NCBI RefSeq assembly: GCF_002262885.1
Contig: NZ_NKYF01000007.1
Span: forward strand, 62,001 to 126,000
Direction: 5' to 3'
DNA: 64,000 nt
From: Pseudonocardia sp. MH-G8
Lineage (GTDB): Bacteria; Actinomycetota; Actinomycetes; Mycobacteriales; Pseudonocardiaceae
The notes under the pieces were generated by a model, which saw only the letters and a list, made by a program, of their open reading frames with translations, had not been told where the DNA came from and searched no databases. A program made the position numbers and the translations under genes. The stretch's first letter is position 1. Each line of letters starts with the position of its first letter. Below are positions 27,993 through 38,596 of the stretch, piece after piece.

Positions 27993-29924
27993 TTAGCCGT
28001 CTCGGGTGAGTTGCTCGAGGGGGATGTGTTCGAGCACCCTGCGCAGCTGCAGGGCCAGCCGGACGTCGAGCGCTCCCTCCGGCTCGCGCCAGCGGCGGTG
28101 CCCCAGTACCCGGTCGATGCGGTCCAGGCGCTGGTAGACGGTGTTGGGGTGCACCTGCAGGGCGCGGGCCGCGGCGCGCGGGTTCTGCCCGGCCGTGAAG
28201 TAGGCGTCGAGAGTCTCGAGCAGGAGTGTGTTGTGCTGCTCGTCGTAGCGCCGCAGCGGCGTGACGCTCTCGGCGAGCAGGGCGCGCACCTGCGGTGGTG
28301 AGCTGCTGTCGAGCACCAGCCCGAGCACACCGAGGTCGGGCAGGGCCGCGCTCTGCCCCTCTCGGCCGAGCGCGAGCAGCAGCTGCAGGCAGCGCTCGGC
28401 CTCGCGGTGGCAGGCCCGGATCTCCGGCGCGGACGGCGCGGGCCCGGCGACGCCCGCGGTCACGGCGCCGCCGATGGCGCGGCCGAGCTCTCGGGCCATC
28501 GCGTGGCCCGCCTCGGGACCGACGCGGGGGAGGAGCACGACCACGCGCCCGGCGTGCTCGGTGGCCGGCCCGCCGGAGCGGGCGGCGTGCGCCGCGGCCC
28601 GGCCGAGCAGGTGGCGGCGGGGAACCTCCGGGGCCGTCAGCACGACGACCGTGTGCGGGACCCGGAAGTCCAACGCCCCCGAGCGGCGCGCGCGCCGCGT
28701 GAACGCCGTCCAGTCCGGCTCCCGCTCGGCGAGAAGGTCGTCGATGAGCTCGCCGCGCACGTTCTGCTCGGCCGCCGACACCTGCCGCTCCATCAACAGG
28801 AGCAGCGCGGCGGTCTGCGCGGCGCGTTCGAACGTCCGCACGTCGGCGTCGGGCATCGGGCCGGGGGCGACGAGCACGAGGTGGCCGAACGCGTCGTCGC
28901 CCGCCTGCACCGGCACCGTCCACGTTCCGCCCGCCGCGGGAACGGGCGCGGCGCCGACGGCGTCCGGGTGCGGTGCGGGCAGCGGGTCGGGCGGCACCGC
29001 CGGGCCCGCCGCCGCGAGGACCTCGCCGTCGACGCCGGCCGCGATCACGGTGCCGTCCAGCATCGCCGCGACGCGCTCGACGAGCTCGGTGAGGTCGGCC
29101 CCGCGCAGGGCCATCGGCATCAGCTGCTCGTGCGCCGTGCCCGCGCGCTCCAGCGCCCGGCCCTGCCGGGAGAGCTCGGCGTTGGCGTCGCGCAGCCGCT
29201 GCGCTGCGGTGTCGGCGACCTCGAACAGGCGCGCGTTCTCGATCACGATGGCCGCGTGGTCGGCGAGGGAGGACAGCAGCTCGATCTCCGACGGGTCGAA
29301 GGAGCGCTCGTAGCGGTTGGCGACGAACAGCGCTCCGATGACGTCCTCGCCGACGCGCAGCGGCACCCCGGCCATGCTGACGATCCCGTCCTCGACGACG
29401 GCGTCGGTGACCGCTGCGTCGCGCTGCAGGCGCGGGTCGCGCAGGTAGTCCGAGGTCGCGAACGGCTCCCCGGTCGCGATGATGCGGCCACCGACGCCGC
29501 TGCCGAGCGGCTGGCGCACCGACTCGATCGCCCGCGTGACCGTGCCGAGCGTGATCCTCATGTAGACGTCGCCGCGCTCGGTGTCGCGCAGCGCGAGGTA
29601 GGTGGCGTCGGTGCCCAGCAGCTGGCGGGCGCGGTGCACGATCGCGTCGAGGACGGCGTCGATGTCGCGCAGCGACGCGAGGTCGCGCGCCGTCTCGATC
29701 AGCGCGTGGGTCTCCTTCTCCCGCCGCTTGCGGTGGGCGAGCAGCCCCCGGATGCGGGCGGCCCGGCCGATCGCCACGAGCAGCTCGTCGCGGCCCGGGC
29801 CCGGCGCGCCCGCCTCCACCCGGGCCGCGAGCCGGTCGAACGCCTCACCGGGCGCCTCGGTGGCCAGTAGCCGCAGCAGCCGCGCGATCGTCTCGTCGGC
29901 CGTTCCGCCCGCACCGCGCGTCAT
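27993..29924 (-). CDS. GAF-domain PucR/CdaR-type transcriptional regulator (paralogue 2)
   Basis: A 643-residue regulator with the same plan as its neighbour: GAF domain with GVGGRIIATGEPFA and MAGVPLRVGEDVIGALF, the shared linker AHEQLMPMAL, and a C-terminal HTH (RAAARALQVHPNTVYQRLDR). The two proteins diverge mainly in the middle domain, which suggests different ligands or hetero-oligomer formation. It lies downstream of the luciferase-like monooxygenase operon on the same strand, about 85 bases from it. Confidence 0.87.
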   Translation of the reverse strand: MTRGAGGTADETIARLLRLLATEAPGEAFDRLAARVEAGAPGPGRDELLVAIGRAARIRGLLAHRKRREKETHALIETARDLASLRDIDAVLDAIVHRARQLLGTDATYLALRDTERGDVYMRITLGTVTRAIESVRQPLGSGVGGRIIATGEPFATSDYLRDPRLQRDAAVTDAVVEDGIVSMAGVPLRVGEDVIGALFVANRYERSFDPSEIELLSSLADHAAIVIENARLFEVADTAAQRLRDANAELSRQGRALERAGTAHEQLMPMALRGADLTELVERVAAMLDGTVIAAGVDGEVLAAAGPAVPPDPLPAPHPDAVGAAPVPAAGGTWTVPVQAGDDAFGHLVLVAPGPMPDADVRTFERAAQTAALLLLMERQVSAAEQNVRGELIDDLLAEREPDWTAFTRRARRSGALDFRVPHTVVVLTAPEVPRRHLLGRAAAHAARSGGPATEHAGRVVVLLPRVGPEAGHAMARELGRAIGGAVTAGVAGPAPSAPEIRACHREAERCLQLLLALGREGQSAALPDLGVLGLVLDSSSPPQVRALLAESVTPLRRYDEQHNTLLLETLDAYFTAGQNPRAAARALQVHPNTVYQRLDRIDRVLGHRRWREPEGALDVRLALQLRRVLEHIPLEQLTRDG

Positions 29925-30008
29925 CGCGACACCTCCCGCCGCCGTGCACGCTAACCCGCGTGGCGACCGCCGCGGGCGGATCCGACGGGCGGGGTCCGAC
30001 GGGCCGGG

Positions 30009-31250
30009 TCAGACCGCGGCGCCCGCGCCGAACTTCGCGGCCACCCGTTCCTGGCTGACCTTCGGCGTCCAGCGGTCCTCCTCGTCGGCCCACACGTCGC
30101 GCAGCTTCGGGATCACGGATGTGCCCACGAGCCGGTTGTTCTCCGCGGCGACCTCCTCGGGCAGGTTCCCGACGTGCATGCACGTGATCAGCTGCCCGAT
30201 CCGCAGCTCGGTGGCGAGCTCGCGGACGCGCTGCTCCACCCGCTCCGGCGTGCCGGCGATGATGTAGCCCAGCTCGTCGTACTCCCAGAACGACAGCTCG
30301 CCGCGCTGGGCCTTCTGGCGCTCCTGCGCCGACTGGGTCTTGGCCCGCGTGAGGTTGGCCTTGATCGAGGGCAGCGAGTTGTAGCCGGGCGGGGTGGCGA
30401 ACTCCAGGGCGGTGGGGTTCTGCCGGTAGAAGTACTTCACCGCGTCGGCGTACTGCCGTTCCGCCTCGGCCTCGGTGTCGGCGCAGCAGATGATCTGCGT
30501 GAACGCCATCCGGTTCGGGTTCATGCTGGCGCCCTGGCTCTCGGTGTAGTCCCAGAACCCGCCGACGATCGGCGCCGCGCTCTGCTTGCCCGAGAACGAC
30601 AGGTAGCCGTAGCAGTAGTCCAGCGCGTTCACGACGTCCCAGGTATCCGGGCTGCCGCTGCCCGGGATCCAGATCGGCACGTCGTCCTGCACCGGCCGCG
30701 GCCACGGGTTGACGTAGCGCAGCTTCGTGTACTTGCCGTTGAACGCGAACGGCTCGTCGGCCGTCCAGGCCTTGAGGATCAGCTCGCGGGCCTCGTGGAA
30801 CCGCTCGCGCAGCTCGATCGGCGGCACCCCGTAGGAGAACGCGGTGTCCATCGGCGTGCCGAACACGATGCCCGCGATCAGCCGGCCGCCGGAGAGGGCG
30901 TCGATCATCGCCATCTCCTCGGCCACCCGGATCGGTGGGTTGTACAGCGCCAGCGAGTTGCCGCACAGCGCGATCGCGGCGTTCTCGGTGGTGGCGGCCA
31001 GGATCGAGGCGATCAGGTTGGGCGAGGGCGTCATGGCCAGCGAGGTCTGGTGGTGCTCGTTGAGCAGCAGCGAGTCCCAGCCGAGGCCGTCCGCCTGCTG
31101 CATCAGGCGGATGTACATGTGGTAGTCCTCGCCGACCTGGCGCGGGTCGGCGACCGACGCGGGCGGCGTCACCCACGAGCTGTGCACGGTGTCGCCGAAG
31201 TCCTGCGGCAGCTTCGTGTAGTACTGCTGGGCGAACCAGTGGAACTTCAC
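30009..31250 (-). CDS. Luciferase-like (LLM) flavin-dependent monooxygenase 1
   Basis: A 413-residue class C flavin monooxygenase starting MKFHWFAQQYY, with the luciferase-type barrel features LLLNEHHQT, GSPNLIASILAATTE-like packing near residue 80 and SFSYG substrate-side residues. Such proteins use reduced FMN from a partner reductase to oxygenate a substrate, for example in Baeyer-Villiger reactions on cyclic ketones. It is closely related over its whole length to 41773-43026. Its neighbours are an EthD protein, SDRs and a hydrolase. No dedicated reductase is on this strand; the FMN reductase at 43832 may serve both. Confidence 0.9.
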   Translation of the reverse strand: MKFHWFAQQYYTKLPQDFGDTVHSSWVTPPASVADPRQVGEDYHMYIRLMQQADGLGWDSLLLNEHHQTSLAMTPSPNLIASILAATTENAAIALCGNSLALYNPPIRVAEEMAMIDALSGGRLIAGIVFGTPMDTAFSYGVPPIELRERFHEARELILKAWTADEPFAFNGKYTKLRYVNPWPRPVQDDVPIWIPGSGSPDTWDVVNALDYCYGYLSFSGKQSAAPIVGGFWDYTESQGASMNPNRMAFTQIICCADTEAEAERQYADAVKYFYRQNPTALEFATPPGYNSLPSIKANLTRAKTQSAQERQKAQRGELSFWEYDELGYIIAGTPERVEQRVRELATELRIGQLITCMHVGNLPEEVAAENNRLVGTSVIPKLRDVWADEEDRWTPKVSQERVAAKFGAGAAV

Positions 31251-31260
31251 GGTTGTCCTT

Positions 31261-31578
31261 TCAGGCCGCGGTGTTCGAGGCCACGGTGCCGACGAGGTGC
31301 GTCGACCGGGTGTCGGCGAAGTTGGCGACGTCCGCGCCGAGGGCCTTGCCCTCCGGGGAGCCGAGTGCGGCCTGCATGGCGGCGGCGTCGGCGAAGTAGA
31401 GCTCCGCCATCAGGTGGTAGGGCGCGGGCGAGCCGTCGGGGCCCGGGCCGAAGCGCGTCACCTCGACGCGCTCGATCCCCGGCACCTTCTCCGCGAGCGG
31501 GACGTGGGTGCCGAAGTAGTGCGCGTCGAACGTGTCGACGTCCGCGGGGACGTCGTAGAGGACGGTCAGCTTGATCAT
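31261..31578 (-). CDS. EthD-family protein
   Basis: A 105-residue ferredoxin-like alpha+beta barrel protein starting MIKLTVLYDVPADVDTFDAHYF, the EthD signature, including THVPLAEKVPG. The family is required in some ether- and polyketide-degrading systems and may bind or isomerise pathway intermediates. It is 10 bases upstream of the luciferase-like monooxygenase on the same strand, implying joint translation. Confidence 0.88.
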   Translation of the reverse strand: MIKLTVLYDVPADVDTFDAHYFGTHVPLAEKVPGIERVEVTRFGPGPDGSPAPYHLMAELYFADAAAMQAALGSPEGKALGADVANFADTRSTHLVGTVASNTAA

Positions 31579-31597
31579 GGTCTTCCTCCTCGGAAGG

Positions 31598-32356
31598 TCA
31601 GGTCGTGGCCATCCCGCCGCCGTCGACGCGGTAGACCTCGCCGTTGACGAAGGCCGAATCGTCCGAGGCGAGGAACAGCACCATGTTCGCGATGTCGGAG
31701 GGTTCGCCGACCCGCGGCGACGCGACCCCGGCCAGCGCCTGCTGCGGCAGGTCGGGCACGGCGTCGAGCAGCTGCTGGGTGCGGATGACGCCGGGCGCGA
31801 TCGCGTTGCAGCGCACGCCCTCCTTGCCGTGCTGCGCGGCGACGTAGCGGGTCAGCCCGATCACGGCGGCCTTCGTGGTGCCGTAGGCGGTGAGGGCCGT
31901 GCTGCCGCGCATGCCGCCGATCGAGGCCATGTTGACGATCGACCCGCCGCCTGCGGCGACCATGTGCGGCAGCGCGTACTTGCACACCAGGAAGATGCTG
32001 CGGACGTTCGTCGCGAACGCCCGGTCCCACATCTCCACCGAGGTGTCGATGACGGTCGAATCGGTGAACCAGGCGTCCGGGCCGACGAGCGCCGCGTTGT
32101 TGTGGATCACGTCGATGCGCCCGTGCCGCTCCAGCACGGCGCCGACCAGGTCCTGGATCGACTGCTGGTCGGTGGCGTCGAACCGGACGGCCGAGGCGGC
32201 GTCGCCGATGTCGGCCGCCGCCTTCTCCGCGCCGTCGATGTTGATGTCGCCGATGACGACCTGCGCGCCCTCGCGGGCCAGCGTCGCCGCGGTCTCCCGG
32301 CCGATGCCCGCCGCGCCACCGGTGACCAGCGCGACCTTCCCCGCCACGCGTCCCAT
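31598..32356 (-). CDS. SDR oxidoreductase
   Basis: A 252-residue classical SDR: TGGAAGIG, NNAA, NMASIGG with the catalytic Ser, YGTTK and a C-terminal GEVYRVDGGG. The start overlaps the preceding hydrolase stop as TGATG, so the longer frame that runs into the hydrolase is rejected. It probably interconverts an alcohol and ketone of the pathway. Confidence 0.9.
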   Translation of the reverse strand: MGRVAGKVALVTGGAAGIGRETAATLAREGAQVVIGDINIDGAEKAAADIGDAASAVRFDATDQQSIQDLVGAVLERHGRIDVIHNNAALVGPDAWFTDSTVIDTSVEMWDRAFATNVRSIFLVCKYALPHMVAAGGGSIVNMASIGGMRGSTALTAYGTTKAAVIGLTRYVAAQHGKEGVRCNAIAPGVIRTQQLLDAVPDLPQQALAGVASPRVGEPSDIANMVLFLASDDSAFVNGEVYRVDGGGMATT

Positions 32357-33132
32357 CACGCCTCCAGGAACTTGTCGACGACGGTCACGAACTCGTCGAC
32401 CTGCTCGACCATCGGGTAGTGGCCCGCGCCGTCGATCGTGGCGAGCTGCGCGTCCGGGACCAGGCGCGCGAGCTCCTCGGCGTAGGACAGCGGCAGCAGC
32501 CCGTCGGAGGTGCCGTGCACGACCAGCGTCGGCGCGGCGATCAGCGGCAGCCGCCGCCGCAGCCCGCGGTCGGCGATCGGCCACATGAACTTGGTGGCCG
32601 AGCCGAGGTTGCGGGCGGCGAACAGGATCGCCGCGTGCGGGTCGTCCGGGTCGGGGCGGAAGTTGCTCGGCTCGGTCTTCGGCGCCTCGCCGTGCCACTT
32701 GGCGCGCTTGACTTCCTCCGCGGCGCCGAACGGGTCGGGCGCGGGCTCCTCGTCGCGCCACAGCCCGAAGGCGTCGACGAGCACGAGCTTGCGCACCAGG
32801 TGCGGGCTGATCGCGGCGAGCTCGGCGGCGAACATGCCGCCGAGGGAGTGCCCGACCAGGTCGACCTGATCGAGACCCCACGACCTGACGAGCTCGCGCA
32901 GGAACAGCGTGACGTCGAGGACGTCGGTGAAGTGCTCGAAGCCGGTCGAGCGGCCGTAGCCGGGCAGCTCCGGCGCGAGGACGCGCCGGTTCTCGGCCAG
33001 CCGCGCCAGGAACTCGGCACCGCCGGGATGGCGCTCGTAGCCGTGCAGGTAGACCAGCGGGGTACCGCCGCTGCCGTCCTCCCACACGTCGACGTCGAAC
33101 CGGCCGACGTTCGGGATCTCCAGGGTCGTCAT
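32356..33132 (-). CDS. Alpha/beta hydrolase
   Basis: A 258-residue hydrolase with an oxyanion HGYE, the nucleophile elbow GHSLGG (near residue 93), an acid in HGTSDGLLP and His in GAGHYPM. The MhpC-like architecture suits hydrolysis of a lactone, ester or C-C bond. Translational coupling to an SDR and proximity to a luciferase-like monooxygenase make lactone hydrolysis after a Baeyer-Villiger step plausible; the sequence alone does not prove it. Confidence 0.88.
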   Translation of the reverse strand: MTTLEIPNVGRFDVDVWEDGSGGTPLVYLHGYERHPGGAEFLARLAENRRVLAPELPGYGRSTGFEHFTDVLDVTLFLRELVRSWGLDQVDLVGHSLGGMFAAELAAISPHLVRKLVLVDAFGLWRDEEPAPDPFGAAEEVKRAKWHGEAPKTEPSNFRPDPDDPHAAILFAARNLGSATKFMWPIADRGLRRRLPLIAAPTLVVHGTSDGLLPLSYAEELARLVPDAQLATIDGAGHYPMVEQVDEFVTVVDKFLEA

Positions 33133-33159
33133 GCCATGCCCTCCAGTAGCGGGTTCGGG

Positions 33160-33951
33160 TCAGAAGTCGGGGCCGAGGCCGCCGATCGGCGGCATCCCGG
33201 AGTGCGCCCACAGCCCGCCGTCGGCCACGACGTGCGTGCCGGTGACGAACGCGGACTCGTCGGAGGCGAGGAACAGCACCACGTTCGCGATCTCCTCGGC
33301 CCGGCCGTAGCGACCCATCGGGATCGCGTCGCGGATGTCGGACCAGATCTGCGGGGCGGCCTCGTGCAGCCGGTCGATGGGCGGGGTGCCGATCGGACCG
33401 GGGCAGACGGCGTTGCAGCGCACGCCCTTGCGGGCGTACTCGATGCCGGTCACCCGCGACAGGTTCACCACGCCCGCCTTGAGCACGTTGTAGGCGCCGA
33501 GCCCGAAGTCGCCTGCGAGCCCCGACACCGACGCGGTGTTGACGATCGAGCCGCGCCCCTGGGCCAGCATCGGGACGAGCGCGAGCTTGATCGCGTACCA
33601 GTACGAGGTGAGCCCGACGTCCAGCGAGCGCCGGAACCCGTCGAGGGTCAGGTCGCCCACCCGGCCCGACTCGAACGCGACGTGGTTGTTGTGCAGCACG
33701 TCGACCGTGCCGTGGGAGTCGAGCGTGAACGCGACCAGCCGCTCCAGCGCCGCCGGGTCGGCGGCGTCGGCGTGCACGAAGTCGATCGTGGCGCCGCCGG
33801 CGCGCAGCTCGTCGGCGACCACGGCGCCCGCGTCGGCGTCGATGTCGGCGATCACCACCCGGGCGCCCTCGCGGGTGAACACCCTGGCGGTCGCCGCGCC
33901 GATCCCGGAGCCGCCTCCGGTGATCACAGCGACCCTGCCGTCGAGACGCAT
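33160..33951 (-). CDS. SDR oxidoreductase
   Basis: A 263-residue SDR with TGGGSGIG, NNHV in place of NNAG, TASVSG and YNVLK. The start at 33951 (MRLDGRVAV) has GGACGAGG upstream and is preferred over 33990. The altered NNHV may affect active-site geometry. It is 28 bases upstream of the hydrolase on the same strand. Confidence 0.88.
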   Translation of the reverse strand: MRLDGRVAVITGGGSGIGAATARVFTREGARVVIADIDADAGAVVADELRAGGATIDFVHADAADPAALERLVAFTLDSHGTVDVLHNNHVAFESGRVGDLTLDGFRRSLDVGLTSYWYAIKLALVPMLAQGRGSIVNTASVSGLAGDFGLGAYNVLKAGVVNLSRVTGIEYARKGVRCNAVCPGPIGTPPIDRLHEAAPQIWSDIRDAIPMGRYGRAEEIANVVLFLASDESAFVTGTHVVADGGLWAHSGMPPIGGLGPDF

Positions 33952-34078
33952 GCCTCGTCCTTCCGCATCAGGTGGGGGAGTGCGGCGCACCCGGCGCCGT
34001 ACCTCGAGTCTTGGTCAGCGGGGCGGGCCGGACAACGGAGCGCTGTCCACCCCTGCCCGGCCCGGGATGGGCAACGCT

Positions 34079-35635
34079 CTACCGGCTGTCCCCGGTGACG
34101 CCGACCCCGCGGAACGTCGGCGCGTACGCGGGCCGGTAGCCCTCGGGGAACACCGCGCGGTCGGTCCACGCGCTCGGCGGGACGTGCGCGTGCAGCGGGA
34201 AGCTCTTCAGGATCTTCTTCTCCTCCTCGATCATCCGGTGCATCGCCTCCACGCGGGCCTCGCGGCTGGAACCGGCGAGCGCGTCCATCCAGGCCTGCTG
34301 GAACTCCGGCGACGAGGTGTTCCACGGGTTGGCGTACTGGCCCGGCAGGCTCGCCTGGTAGACGGTCGTCGGGTCCTGGAACGGGGCGCCCATGCCGGGG
34401 AAGGCGTTGCCCTCCTCGCGCCCGTAGAAGGTCACGCCGGTGGTCGGCGACTCGACCACGCGGGTGCTCGCCCGCAGCCCGGCCTCGGCGAGCATCGGCA
34501 CCAGCGCCTCGGCCACGGCCCGGTGGTCGTCGAGGCTGGGCACCAGCATCTCGAAGTCGACGCCGTCGGGGTGGCCCGCCTCGGCGAGCAGCTGCCGCGC
34601 CCGCTCGGGGTCGTAGCGGTGGGCCGGATCGTCGGGTGAGACATCCGGGTTGTAGGCCCAGTAGTCCGGCGGCATGTACTGCGCCACGGGTTCGCCGATG
34701 CCGAAGAACAGCCCCTCGACGATCGCCCCGCGGTCGACCGCGTGCTGCATGGCCTGCCGCACCCGGATGTCGTCGAACGGCGGTTTGCCGGTGTTCATGT
34801 ACAGCGACATGATCGACAAACTCTTCGACGGCGCGGTGTTCAGCCCGGCCGCGGCGGCCTGCTCGGCCTGTGACGGGTCGAGGTAGGTCAGCTCGGCCTG
34901 CCCGGTCTGCAGCATGGTGAGCCGCGTCGGCGCCGAGGTCTGCACGAAGATCTCGTAGTGCGCGGCCTTCGCGGCCCCGGGGTCCCAGTAGCCGGGGTTG
35001 CGGTCGTAGCGGGTGACCTGCCCCGGGATGTACTCCGCGAGCCTCGCCATGCCGGAGCCGACCGGGTTCTGGTCGAGGTCCGGGTTGTCGAACGCCGCCG
35101 GACTGATCATGGACCCGGTGGTGCCGCTCAGCAGCGCGGGCAGGTTGCCGCCCGGGCCGCTGAGGTTGATGCGCGCGGTGTGGGTGTCGACCACCTCGAC
35201 GCCCGCCACCCGGGCCAGCGCCCCCTTCTGGGTGCTGCCCTCCAGCGTCATCGCGCGCTCGATGTTGGCCTTGATCGCGGCTGCGTCGAACGGCGTGCCG
35301 TCGATGAACGTGACGTCGTCGCGCAGCGTGAGCACCAGGGCGGTGTCGCCGTCGACGAACTCCCAGGACGTGGCGAGCTGCGGCACGAGGTCGCCCTGCT
35401 CGTCCTCCATGATCAGCTGGTCGTAGACCAGCCGGAAGAAGATCATGTCCCACGGGTTCGCCGACTTGTGCGGGTCGAACGTCGACGGGTTCTGCACGAA
35501 CACGTAGCGGAACGTGCCGCCCGGGTCGAGCACGCCGCTGCCGCCCGCGCCCGAGGTGGCCCGGCCCCCGCAGGCGGCCAGCACCAGCGCGAGCACCACG
35601 AGCAGCACGGCGGAGCGGGAACGTGGTGCACCCAC
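34079..35635 (-). CDS. Peptide-type ABC transporter substrate-binding lipoprotein
   Basis: A 518-residue family-5 solute-binding protein. The signal peptide VLLVVLALVLAAC carries a lipobox (LAAC), so it is lipid-anchored outside the membrane. Family-5 landmarks include DPGGTFRYV and the YNPDVSPDDPAHRYDPERAR segment. Despite the Dpp/Opp name, members also bind nickel, glycosides or aromatic and terpenoid solutes. Its place at the end of the dpp-like operon makes it the receptor for that transporter. Confidence 0.9.
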   Translation of the reverse strand: MGAPRSRSAVLLVVLALVLAACGGRATSGAGGSGVLDPGGTFRYVFVQNPSTFDPHKSANPWDMIFFRLVYDQLIMEDEQGDLVPQLATSWEFVDGDTALVLTLRDDVTFIDGTPFDAAAIKANIERAMTLEGSTQKGALARVAGVEVVDTHTARINLSGPGGNLPALLSGTTGSMISPAAFDNPDLDQNPVGSGMARLAEYIPGQVTRYDRNPGYWDPGAAKAAHYEIFVQTSAPTRLTMLQTGQAELTYLDPSQAEQAAAAGLNTAPSKSLSIMSLYMNTGKPPFDDIRVRQAMQHAVDRGAIVEGLFFGIGEPVAQYMPPDYWAYNPDVSPDDPAHRYDPERARQLLAEAGHPDGVDFEMLVPSLDDHRAVAEALVPMLAEAGLRASTRVVESPTTGVTFYGREEGNAFPGMGAPFQDPTTVYQASLPGQYANPWNTSSPEFQQAWMDALAGSSREARVEAMHRMIEEEKKILKSFPLHAHVPPSAWTDRAVFPEGYRPAYAPTFRGVGVTGDSR

Positions 35636-35686
35636 GTCAGGCCTCCCTCGCGTCGGGGGTCGGGTCGGTCCGGAAGTCGGGTCGGC

Positions 35687-36484
35687 TCAGCCGGTGAACT
35701 GGCCGCCCGCCGGGTGCAGCATCTGCCCGGTCATGAACGACGACTCGCCGGTGGCGAGGAACAGGCACGCCGCGGCCTGCTCCTCCGGGGTGCCCAGGCG
35801 GTTCATCGGCGTGATGCTCATGGCCGCGCCGTAGGCGACGGCGTTGTCCTCGATCCCGCCGATCATGGGGGTGGCGGTGTAGCCCGGTCCGACGGCGTTG
35901 ACCCGGATCCCGGTGGTGGCCAGTTCCAGCGCCATGACCTTGGTGAGCATCCAGACGCCCGCCTTCGACACGCAGTAGGGCGACGCGCCGGCGAGGGGGA
36001 TCTTCGCCGCGCTAGAGGCGATGTTGATGATCGCGCCGCCGCCGCCCTGGGCCAGCATCTGCCGGGCCAGCGCGCGGTCGGTCATCATCACGCCGAGCAC
36101 GTTGACGTCGAGCACCTTGCGGAACGCGTCGGTGTCGATGTTCACCACGTGCGTGGCGTCGCCCCCGGCCGCGCGGGTCTCCACGTTGCTCATCCCCGCC
36201 GCGGTGGCGATGCCCGCCGACGCGACGCCGACGTCCACGCGGCCGAACTCGGCCACCGCGGCGGCCACCAGCGCGTCGCAGTCGGCCTCGCTCGTGGTGT
36301 CGGTGCGGACGAACACCGCCCGCCGCTCCAGCTTCTCGACCAGCCGGACGGTCTCCGTGCCGTCGGCGAGGTCGCCGAGCACGACGTCCGCGCCCTCCTG
36401 CGCGAACCGCACAGCGGTGGCGCGGCCGATGCCGCTGGCCCCACCGGTGATCACCGCGATCTTGCCCTGCAACGCAGTCCCCAT
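35687..36484 (-). CDS. SDR oxidoreductase
   Basis: A 265-residue classical SDR with TGGASGIG, an ASAGIA segment in place of NNAG, a Ser in NIASSAAK, YCVSK, and a C-terminal FMTGQMLHPAGGQF. Replacement of the NNAG Asn by Ser (VASAGI) is unusual and may alter proton relay. It lies in the transporter operon between the alcohol dehydrogenase and the binding protein, so it likely acts on the imported substrate. Confidence 0.88.
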   Translation of the reverse strand: MGTALQGKIAVITGGASGIGRATAVRFAQEGADVVLGDLADGTETVRLVEKLERRAVFVRTDTTSEADCDALVAAAVAEFGRVDVGVASAGIATAAGMSNVETRAAGGDATHVVNIDTDAFRKVLDVNVLGVMMTDRALARQMLAQGGGGAIINIASSAAKIPLAGASPYCVSKAGVWMLTKVMALELATTGIRVNAVGPGYTATPMIGGIEDNAVAYGAAMSITPMNRLGTPEEQAAACLFLATGESSFMTGQMLHPAGGQFTG

Positions 36485-36518
36485 CAGATGTCCTCCCTCT
36501 CCTCGTGTCGGTCGGCGC

Positions 36519-37552
36519 TCACGGGAGCACGACCACCTTCACCGAGCCGTCGACGGCGTGCTGCGTCGCGAACGCCTCGCCCACGCGGGCGAGCGGCACC
36601 CGGTGGCTCACCAGCGGGGCCACCTCGACCAGGCCCTCGGCGAGCAGCCGGAACGCCTCGCGGGCGTCGGCGGCGGTGTAGGCGAAGCTGCCGAGCAGCC
36701 GCAGCTCCTTCTGCACCACCGTGTTGACGTCCACCGGCGGCGTGCTGCTGGTCAGCCCGGCCAGCGCGACCGTGCCGCCCGCCCGGGTCACGGTGGTCGC
36801 GGCGGCGAGCACCGGCAGCGCCCCGGAGCACTCGAAGAACGCGGCCACGTTGCCGCCCTGCTGGTAGGGCGAGACCGATGTCCCCCAGCGCTCGAGCAGC
36901 GCGTCGCGCAGGTCGCCGTCGCGCACGTCGAGCACGGGCGCGCCGGTGGCGGCCGCCGCGGCGAGCCGGGCCGGAGAGACGTCGACGCCGAGCACGTCGG
37001 TGGCGCCGTACGCGAGCAGCACCCGCAGCACGCACTGGCCGATCGTGCCCAGCCCGGCGACGACGAGCGGGGTACTCAGGTCGGGGCCGGCGTGGCGCAC
37101 CGCGCGGACCGCGACCGACAGCGGTTCGAGGAACGCTCCCTCCTCGAAGGTCATCGCCTCCGGCATCCGGAACAGCCGCGTGCCGACCACCGCGTCCGGC
37201 ACGAGCACGGCGTCCGACAGCCCGCCGCGGGCGCTGCTGCGCATGTCGCGGCACAGGTTGGTGCGCCCGGCCGCGCACTGCGGGCAGGTGCCGCAGGAGC
37301 CCATCGGGTTGACCGCCACGCGGTCGCCGACCGCGAGCCCCGCCACCTCGGCGCCGACCGCCCGGATCGTGCCGGCGAACTCGTGCCCCATCGGCGCGCC
37401 GGAGGAGATCCACGCGCCCTCGGCGTACGCGTGCACGTCGGAGCCGCAGATCCCGCACGCGCCGATGTCGAGCACGGCGTCACGTGGTCCGGGCTCGGGG
37501 TCCGGCACCTCGACGAGCCCGACCGCGCCGACGCCCTGCCACACCGCCGACC

Positions 37553-37556
<4 letters not shown>
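36519..37556 (-). CDS. Zinc-dependent alcohol dehydrogenase (MDR)
   Basis: A 345-residue medium-chain dehydrogenase. Catalytic zinc ligands are in CGICGSDVH and GHEFAGTI; the structural zinc Cys set is CGTCPQCAAGRTNLC. The NAD loop is GLGTIGQ (about residues 167-173). The ATG overlaps the stop of the ATPase gene as ATGA, so it is translated with the transporter. It presumably oxidises an alcohol taken up by that transporter. The longer upstream frame overlaps the ATPase and is rejected. Confidence 0.92.
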
Positions 37557-38592
<1,036 letters not shown>

Positions 38593-38596
<4 letters not shown>

